Assembly (NCBI GenBank): GCA_015065045.1
Contig: SVRB01000045.1
Location: 1 to 11,319 of the forward strand
DNA length: 11,319 bases
Direction of reading: 5' to 3'
Origin: Oscillospiraceae bacterium
Lineage (GTDB): Bacteria > Bacillota > Clostridia > Oscillospirales > CAG-272
This document shows, piece by piece, positions 6,818-11,319 of this stretch. Numbering within the stretch: the first letter of the stretch is position 1; every line of letters begins with the position of its first letter. The position numbers and the translations under genes were made by a program. The notes beneath the pieces are model-generated. The model did no database searches. It was not told the origin of the DNA and saw only the letters and a list, made by a program, of their open reading frames with translations.

Positions 6818-7506
6818 TATAACCACCTGCTTCTTGGAAGAATTTCAAGACTCTGAATATCTCCTGTCCACTCGATTTTGTTTATTCCCGGTTGAAGTAA
6901 CGGGAATTCACCATTCATATTTCTGTTTTTTAGCTCGTTTTGCCAGTAGGCATCCTCTTTTTCGCTGTCAATTTCAACCTGATTCTCTCCCACCGGGAAG
7001 GTATAGCTGAAGACTGCGGAACCGTTGACTAATAACTCGACGGTTCCGCTACCCGTCAGTGTAATCAGGGGTTTACTCACCTCGAGTCCCTCGTTGATTA
7101 TCCCGGAATTGGGTGCGTATAGTACAGTTGGTTCTTCAAAAGCTTTATATTTATAGGGTTGAGTCCTAAAGAGTATTTTTGCCTTTCTGAACCGAAGAAG
7201 TCGCGTATAATCGATCTTCGCAAATATTTTAGCTCTATATGCCTTTTCAGGTTCATTGCTGAATATAACCTCTCCCTCTCCGGAAAAGAATTTTATAATC
7301 TCATCGATATCAAAATTACCATACAAACCAATAGAAACCGGCTTATCATACGGTGAATAACCCAACTCCTCGATCAAACTGCCATCTTTGCCGTCTATCA
7401 AGGTTTCTTTTGTCCTCATTTGCGGTTTGGTGATAGGCGGCAACTCGCTAATAAGCAAACCTCTTATTTCGGCGCTCGAAACGCCCTTAAATATAATGCT
7501 GTTCAT
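6817..7506 (-). CDS. Distal tail protein (Dit, Sipho_tail family)
   Basis: A 229-residue protein of the Dit family, which forms a hexameric ring joining the tail tube to the baseplate hub. The N-terminal domain shows the family pattern: start of a beta-sandwich (IIFKGVSSAEIRGLLIS), KETLIDGKDGSLIEELGY, and FRKAKILFRTQPYKYKA near residues 105-120. About 125-215 is a galectin-like C-terminal domain (PLITLTGSGTVELLVNG, QVEIDSEKEDAYW) ending in PGINKIEWTGDI. Gene order tape measure-Dit-Tal is the rule in Gram-positive siphophages. The ATG shares one base with the tape measure stop (TAATG) and has AAGGAGGT about nine bases upstream; its own stop overlaps the Tal start. It appears complete. Confidence 0.92.
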   Translation of the reverse strand: MNSIIFKGVSSAEIRGLLISELPPITKPQMRTKETLIDGKDGSLIEELGYSPYDKPVSIGLYGNFDIDEIIKFFSGEGEVIFSNEPEKAYRAKIFAKIDYTRLLRFRKAKILFRTQPYKYKAFEEPTVLYAPNSGIINEGLEVSKPLITLTGSGTVELLVNGSAVFSYTFPVGENQVEIDSEKEDAYWQNELKNRNMNGEFPLLQPGINKIEWTGDIQSLEILPRSRWL

Positions 7507-9848
7507 TAAGCAAATACCTCCTTTTCCACCGTTTCCACAATAAATGTTCCCACTTCTCTGTCGTCGAGCATTACCTTAACCTCTGACAACGCCTCTTTAA
7601 ACGCCAAAATCATAGTATCAAACATTGATATTTGCGAATAGTCCGAAACAGACGTAAAATGAGTGTTAATTTCCGAATCAAACTCCGTAGGCATAGCGTT
7701 CTGCATATCTCTCGAGACCTCATCCATAGTCTTCGCAAATCCTCCGCCTACACCGTAAGCAAGGTTTGCTCCAACTTCCTCTTCCATCACTTTAGAGGGA
7801 CTCTTTATTCCGAAAATTTCCTTAATTCCGTTAAGAACGGATTTTCCGAAGCCCTTAATTTTATCAAGAATCCAGTTGATTTTGTCCTTGATGCCGTTCC
7901 AAATTCCCTCTACGAGATTACCACCGACTGTTTTTAATTCACCAAGGCTATTTGTTAATGCGCCGACAATTGAAATTATGATCTGTGGAAGCATTTCGAG
8001 AAGTTGCGGTGTTGCTTCTATAATTCCGCCAGCTAATTTCATCGTCAATTCTATTCCCGCTTCAACCAATTTAGGCAAATTATTCTCAATCGCAGAGCAC
8101 ACTTTCTCGACCAAAACAGGAAGTTCGTCCAACAATTCGGGCATAGCCTCAAGTAATCCATCTGTCAGGGCAAGTATTAACTCTATTCCTGTGTCTATCA
8201 GTAGATCAAGGTTATCGAGAAGTGCATAAGCCAAAGTAAGAACCAATTCAATACCCGAGGTCAATATTAAGTCAAGATTATCCATCAAAACCTGAGCCAT
8301 CATAGCAATAGCTTTAACGGTTGTGGTAGTGAGTTCAGGAAGAGATTGGCTTATTCCTTGAACCAAAGAAACAAGTATCTGAATCCCCATACTTAAAATA
8401 ACCGGCAGATTATCAATAATTGTTGAAGTAAGTTGGTTTACCAAACTTAAAGCGGCAGAAGTCAAAGTACCAACATTTTGACTTATTCCAGAAAGCAACT
8501 TATTTACCATTTCGGCGCCGACTTCGACTATCCACGGCAAATGTTCCGCTGCGAGATCAATTAACATAGAAAAAAGTCTTGAACCTACTTCTGTTACCAT
8601 AGGCAAAGCATTTTCCATCCCCGCTATTAAATTTGTAATTCCCTCCGAGATCATATAAAATGCTTGGTCAATTCCACCTTGATCTCCTGACATGATAGCT
8701 GAGATAAGAACGTTAAAGGAAGAGCTTAAATCATTAACGCCACTCATAGCTTCACTCACGGCCGGAGCAAAAGCAGAAGCAAGGATGTTCTTTGTCGCGG
8801 CCGTTGTACTGTTGAAGATCTGCATTTGATCATCAAGTTCGCCCAAAGCCGCTAATCCTTTTCCACCGAGTACAGCTCCCATATTAACTGCTTTTTCGGA
8901 ATATTCGGTAACTCCTTGACTTCCCATCTCGATAATTGTATTAAGATCTTGGGCTTTTTTTCCAAATATCTCCATAGCAAGAGCATCTCTCTCAGTTTCA
9001 TCGGATACGCCTTTCAAAGCGTCTATTGTTTCCCAATAAACTGTTTCGCTGTCGCGTAGTTTTCCACCCGAATCAGCAACAGAAACTCCAAGCTTTCTAT
9101 AGGCTTCAGCGTAAGCGGTACTACCATCTTTCGCCTCACTCATAGCTTTTATGTTTTTTGCCATTGACCCTGTCAGTGTTTCCATAGACACATCGGTCAG
9201 CTCTGCTACTGCATTATACTTTTCTAAGGTATCTGTAGAAAGACCGGTTTGCGTTGAAAGTGTAAGAATATTGTCTGCATATGCAGCGCCATCGGACAAG
9301 CTGTCTTTCATAGCATTTCCGACAGCCATTATTCCCTCACCCAAAGCGTGTAAGCCACCGATAATTGCGTCGCTTATGAGGTTAGCTTTTATAATATCTC
9401 CGAGGGACAGCGCTTTGTCTCCGCTTTCTTTGGCTTCGTTGCCAAAATCTTCGACGGCATCTGCCTCATCCTTTGTCTTTTGCTCAGCTTCTCTCATCGC
9501 GTTTGTGTTATTATCCACTTGGCGATTTAGTTTGTTAAGATCAGCAACGGCATTATTTAAGTCTGTTTGCCATTTTTTTGTAGTTTCGCTGTTATCTCCG
9601 GTTTCTTTGCGGGACTTTTCAAGGGCGTCTTTCAGAAGATTAACCCGTTTTTCCTGCTCCTCAATTTTCTTGTTCAGAACTTCATTCTGCGAAGAAAGAT
9701 TCTCGGCCGAAGAGTCGTTTTTGTCGTATTGAGATGTAACAGCTTTCATCTCGCTGTTAAGCACTTTTAAATTCGAAGTAATCTCCGATAATGCTTTTTT
9801 ATATTCGCTTTCGCCGGTCAGTTTGACTGTTCCGCCGAAACTACTCAT
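7506..9848 (-). CDS. Tail tape measure protein
   Basis: A 780-residue protein that sets tail length, fills the tail tube and is released during DNA injection. Residues about 8-140 are charged coiled coil (NEVLNKKIEEQEKRVNLL). A hydrophobic helix follows (IISDAIIGGLHALGEGI region, written IIGGLHALGEGI). About 185-370 is the conserved TP901-type core (GAAYADNILTLSTQTGLS, AMEIFGKKAQDLN). About 414-655 consists of eleven 22-residue repeats. IKSPSKVMEEEVG near residue 682 is the usual C-terminal motif. No peptidase or lysozyme domain is visible. ATG at 9846-9848 is chosen over GTG at 9852-9854 because AGGAGG at 9856-9861 is seven bases from the ATG but only one from the GTG. At roughly 0.15 nm per residue, 780 residues would suggest a tail of about 115 nm. 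Confidence 0.94.
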   Translation of the reverse strand: MSSFGGTVKLTGESEYKKALSEITSNLKVLNSEMKAVTSQYDKNDSSAENLSSQNEVLNKKIEEQEKRVNLLKDALEKSRKETGDNSETTKKWQTDLNNAVADLNKLNRQVDNNTNAMREAEQKTKDEADAVEDFGNEAKESGDKALSLGDIIKANLISDAIIGGLHALGEGIMAVGNAMKDSLSDGAAYADNILTLSTQTGLSTDTLEKYNAVAELTDVSMETLTGSMAKNIKAMSEAKDGSTAYAEAYRKLGVSVADSGGKLRDSETVYWETIDALKGVSDETERDALAMEIFGKKAQDLNTIIEMGSQGVTEYSEKAVNMGAVLGGKGLAALGELDDQMQIFNSTTAATKNILASAFAPAVSEAMSGVNDLSSSFNVLISAIMSGDQGGIDQAFYMISEGITNLIAGMENALPMVTEVGSRLFSMLIDLAAEHLPWIVEVGAEMVNKLLSGISQNVGTLTSAALSLVNQLTSTIIDNLPVILSMGIQILVSLVQGISQSLPELTTTTVKAIAMMAQVLMDNLDLILTSGIELVLTLAYALLDNLDLLIDTGIELILALTDGLLEAMPELLDELPVLVEKVCSAIENNLPKLVEAGIELTMKLAGGIIEATPQLLEMLPQIIISIVGALTNSLGELKTVGGNLVEGIWNGIKDKINWILDKIKGFGKSVLNGIKEIFGIKSPSKVMEEEVGANLAYGVGGGFAKTMDEVSRDMQNAMPTEFDSEINTHFTSVSDYSQISMFDTMILAFKEALSEVKVMLDDREVGTFIVETVEKEVFA
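7884..8609 (-). repeat. Eleven tandem 22-residue repeats in the tape measure protein
   Basis: Counting by hand, eleven consecutive blocks of exactly 22 residues align without gaps. Blocks typically begin (N/S/A)LP.L, have GI near positions 9-10 and end with a (G/A)-(I/L)-(I/L) helix and an acidic or amide residue. Examples start NLPVILSMGI, NLDLLIDTGI and NLPKLVEAGI. A weaker twelfth block (GIDQAFYMIS) precedes them at 8610-8675. The 22-residue unit splits into two 11-residue halves, matching the 11-residue helical periodicity known for tape measure proteins. Confidence 0.85.
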
Positions 9849-9870
9849 AGGCACTCCTCCTTTTTATTGT

Positions 9871-10442
9871 TTAGTCAGGAAGAAACTCCCCTTGATGTGC
9901 GATATATTCCTCAAGTTTGCTGTATGTAACATTACTTTTTCTGAAGTCATAATCATTTTTATAATGCTTGTACATCTGCATTAATCTGTTGAACGTCATT
10001 CGTCCTACCTCTTTGTCGGTGTACCCTAAAAGGCAATGACCGATAAAGTATAACCACGAAAAATCAATAGAGGATTCTTGATCTTCGTGGATTACTCGTT
10101 TTTTCCGTCAGCCTCGGTCTTTGCTGATGCGACAGTAATATCCCTGATTGTTTGTACAATCTTCGCCACACCGACATTTGCCATAAGACGGCCAAGCTGC
10201 TTGAGGCTCATCAAGGGTCTTCCCTCATTGTTATTTTCGTTTTCAATTTCGATGCCTTCGTTGATCATGGCCAACAAGCCAAATTTTAAGTCTTTAATCT
10301 TAGGCTCACCCTGACCCTGCGTTATCCTTCCCCACTCGGCAAGAGAACCGTATTTCTCCTGTATCTCTTCCATAACGTTTAAATTGAACACCAACGGATA
10401 TTTGGTGCCATTGTTTTCGAAATAAGCAATTTTTTCTTTCAT
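9871..10442 (-). CDS. Tail assembly chaperone, long form by -1 frameshift (gpG-T type)
   Basis: Reading the first frame from 10442 to the AAC codon at 10098, slipping back one base, and continuing CGA GTA ATC gives an uninterrupted extension to TAA at 9871-9873. The fusion is 190 residues: 115 shared plus 75 new. The extension has SSIDFSWLYFIGHCLLG, TDKEVGRMTFNRLMQMYKHY and EYIAHQGEFLPD, a pattern like the T-part of tail chaperones in Firmicute phages. It has no ribosome binding site or start codon of its own at a sensible place, so it depends on the frameshift. As in lambda gpG/gpGT, both forms should bind the tape measure protein and recruit tail tube subunits. This gene sits exactly between the major tail and tape measure genes, as expected. 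Confidence 0.88.
10054..10104 (-). promoter_or_regulatory. -1 programmed frameshift element: slippery site plus stem-loop
   Basis: In the zero frame GGA AAA AAC contains the canonical heptamer A AAA AAC (10104-10098). After a seven-base spacer holding the stop codon, a stem-loop spans 10090-10054. CCACGAA pairs with TTCGTGG (seven bp), and the stem continues through ATCAA/TTGAT with a small internal irregularity, closing a ten-base loop. Slippery sequence, spacer length and position all match known tail chaperone frameshift sites. Efficiency cannot be read from sequence. Confidence 0.88.
10092..10442 (-). CDS. Tail assembly chaperone, short form (gpG type)
   Basis: A 116-residue protein beginning MKEKIAYFENNGTKYPLVF, a beta-strand start typical of Firmicute tail chaperones, followed by NLNVMEEIQEKYGSLAEW and GLLAMINEGIEIE. 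AAAAGGAG lies six bases before the ATG. The stop TAA (10092-10094) comes only four bases after the slippery heptamer, so most ribosomes should end here and make the abundant short form. It prevents misassembly of the tape measure protein and is absent from mature virions in known systems. Confidence 0.9.
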   Translation of the reverse strand: MKEKIAYFENNGTKYPLVFNLNVMEEIQEKYGSLAEWGRITQGQGEPKIKDLKFGLLAMINEGIEIENENNNEGRPLMSLKQLGRLMANVGVAKIVQTIRDITVASAKTEADGKNE

Positions 10443-10463
10443 AACAATCTCCTTTTACAAGAA

Positions 10464-10487
10464 AAGAGGCAGATCTCTCTGCCTCTT
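10464..10487 (-). terminator. Intra-operon hairpin after the small gene, before the chaperone
   Basis: AAGAGGCAGA and TCTGCCTCTT form a perfect ten-bp stem with a four-base loop. On the minus strand it is followed by TTCTTGT, a modest T tract, then the chaperone ribosome binding site. I infer a partial terminator or attenuator that lowers chaperone and tape measure expression relative to the abundant major tail protein. It could instead mark an RNA processing site or protect the upstream mRNA 3' end. Confidence 0.7.
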
Positions 10488-10629
10488 ATTTTGTTTCTGT
10501 ATTTTTTTCGATTTTTTTGAAAAAAGCACTGTTTTTTATGTACATTTCTTCGGAAATGTCGTACTCCTTACCTTCTTTGTACACTATTTTTCTGTCTTGC
10601 TGACAGGTACTAATACACAACACTTTCAT
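10486..10629 (-). CDS. Small 47-residue phage protein of unknown function
   Basis: A short gene beginning MKVLCISTCQQDRKIV and ending in a lysine-rich tail. The ATG (10627-10629) is preceded by GAGGTG five bases upstream, and it starts 12 bases after the major tail protein stop. The TAA lies at the foot of the intra-operon hairpin. The middle reads YKEGKEYDISEEMYIKN, a pattern like the many small beta-rich phage proteins of the K...GKEY.IS type found near head-tail and tail genes, whose function is unknown. Two cysteines (5 and 9) are near the N-terminus. The ribosome binding site and tight packing make it a likely real gene. Confidence 0.72.
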   Translation of the reverse strand: MKVLCISTCQQDRKIVYKEGKEYDISEEMYIKNSAFFKKIEKNTETK

Positions 10630-10641
10630 CACAGCACCTCA

Positions 10642-11229
10642 TCAAGACACCGAAGGTGTTAAACAATTGTTAAGATATGTTTCAGCTTCATCTTCTGTTT
10701 CAAAGGTATTGTGCTTTTCCCATGTGCCGGCTTTCATACCATTAAAATCCGAAGCAAGAGCCATAACCTTTCCTTCGATGGACGTTGTTCCAAATTCAAC
10801 ACCCTCTCCCCTTGTTTTCGCATCGGTGGTGATCTTGGTAATCTTTACGCGGGGAAAAAACTCCACCTTGTACATCTTTTTGTTGTTTACTTGTTTGGGA
10901 AGAATATGACCGTATCCGATTTCGGGAGCCGTGTCATCTGTGTGCATCGTTACCTCGCCGCCTTCGTCGATAGCGTTGCCCAGGAGCTCGGCGCCCTTCT
11001 TGTCATCATCATTTGCCACTGTAAGAGTAAGCGTGCCCTTTTTGTAACTGTAATCGGTTTCAGCTAAAGAATCATCCGCATACAACTCCGCGGAGTTAAA
11101 CTCCGGTGCAAACTTTTCGTCAATTAGCTTTTCGAGAAGCGGAACAGAGCTGCTTGTAAGCGCTGCGAACTTTCCCGTGGCCGTATCATGCTTGTTATAT
11201 TTACCTTTCTTAAGGCCGGTTCTTGCCAT
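10642..11229 (-). CDS. Major tail tube protein (phi13 family)
   Basis: A 195-residue protein that polymerises into the tail tube. Family features are the conserved KFAPEFNSAELYADDSLAE block, recognised here as APEFNSAELYADDSLAE (about residues 41-57), KGTLTLTVANDD, IGYGHI and KMYKVEFFPRVKI. These match the phi13-type major tail proteins of Firmicute siphophages. No C-terminal Ig-like extension is present. GAGAGGG lies about eight bases before the ATG, which directly follows the stop codon of the preceding gene. It is placed upstream of the chaperone, as in most siphophages, and is probably the most highly expressed gene here. Confidence 0.92.
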   Translation of the reverse strand: MARTGLKKGKYNKHDTATGKFAALTSSSVPLLEKLIDEKFAPEFNSAELYADDSLAETDYSYKKGTLTLTVANDDDKKGAELLGNAIDEGGEVTMHTDDTAPEIGYGHILPKQVNNKKMYKVEFFPRVKITKITTDAKTRGEGVEFGTTSIEGKVMALASDFNGMKAGTWEKHNTFETEDEAETYLNNCLTPSVS

Positions 11230-11319
11230 TTATAAAGCCCTCTCTTTCTCAAAGGACATGGTTTTGTGATAATATCCGGTATCTTCCTCAAACATATCCG
11301 GTCCATCTTCTGTCCATAT
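11230..11319 (-). CDS. C-terminal end of a neck/tail-completion protein (partial)
   Basis: Only the last 29 codons are inside the window, in frame from base 11319 to TAA at 11230-11232. They include WTEDGPDMFEEDTGYYH and end SFEKERAL. The stop abuts the ATG of the major tail protein (TAAATG), so the two are tightly linked. In phages with this tail gene order the preceding gene encodes a DUF806-like or gpU-like tail terminator/completion protein. The assignment is by position mainly; the residues shown are too few to identify a family. Confidence 0.55.
   Translation of the reverse strand: MWTEDGPDMFEEDTGYYHKTMSFEKERAL

Noticed and set aside
9151..9732. A 193-codon open frame on the plus strand
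   Set aside because: It lies wholly antisense to the tape measure coiled coil and core, has serine/phenylalanine-rich low-complexity composition typical of an antisense shadow, and no ribosome binding site that I can see.
10078..10314. A 78-codon plus-strand frame opposite the chaperone
   Set aside because: It is a shadow of the chaperone gene, with no independent support.
11124..11306. A 60-codon minus-strand frame across the start of the major tail gene
   Set aside because: It overlaps the major tail gene and the preceding gene in another frame. The two real genes abut as TAAATG and explain the stretch fully.
1..11319. CRISPR arrays, insertion sequences or defence genes
   Set aside because: Reading both strands gives no regularly spaced repeat array, no transposase and no known defence domain. 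Every gene fits a tail or lysis role.

Overview
This window is the right-hand end of a siphovirus-type prophage. All its genes lie on the minus strand, so transcription runs from base 11319 towards base 1. The Shine-Dalgarno sequences are strong (AAAGGAG, GGAGGT), the DNA is moderately AT-rich, and the tail and lysis proteins are of Firmicute phage type. The host is therefore probably a low-to-moderate GC Firmicute, most likely a gut-type Clostridia. I cannot name the species or the phage.

Layout in transcription order. The window opens with the C-terminal end of a neck/tail-completion protein (11319-11230). It is followed by the major tail tube protein (phi13 family), a 47-residue small protein, and a terminator-like hairpin just before the tail assembly chaperone. 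The chaperone is made in two forms through a -1 ribosomal frameshift: an A AAA AAC slippery site, a 7-nt spacer and a long stem-loop. Next come the tape measure protein with eleven 22-residue repeats, the distal tail protein (Dit), and the tail-associated baseplate hub/antireceptor protein (Tal). Tal is split by one extra base in a run of seven Gs. After it come a DUF859-like minor structural protein, a BppU-like baseplate/receptor-binding protein with two tandem beta-sandwich modules, and an XkdX-like protein fused to a chitin-binding-type (CBM5/12) module.

The lysis cassette closes the operon: an amidase endolysin with a C-terminal Cpl-7 (CW_7) wall-binding domain, a membrane/coiled-coil protein, and a small holin. 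A strong rho-independent terminator at 414-453 ends the operon. The endolysin has an in-frame internal ribosome binding site and ATG exactly at its domain boundary, so it probably also yields a separate wall-binding subunit.

Bases 128-413 hold no gene. They carry a tandem TATTGATACCT repeat that may be an integrase arm site. At 80-127 lies the 3' half of a tRNA-Lys(UUU) gene including CCA. It is the attachment-site copy left where the phage integrated into the tRNA gene. Bases 1-79 are host DNA with the tRNA's original terminator.

The genes form a standard tail-plus-lysis module. I see no evidence of an entirely new system. The items most worth checking are the G7 break in Tal, the internal start in the endolysin, the frameshift element, the possible dual-start holin and the tape measure repeats.
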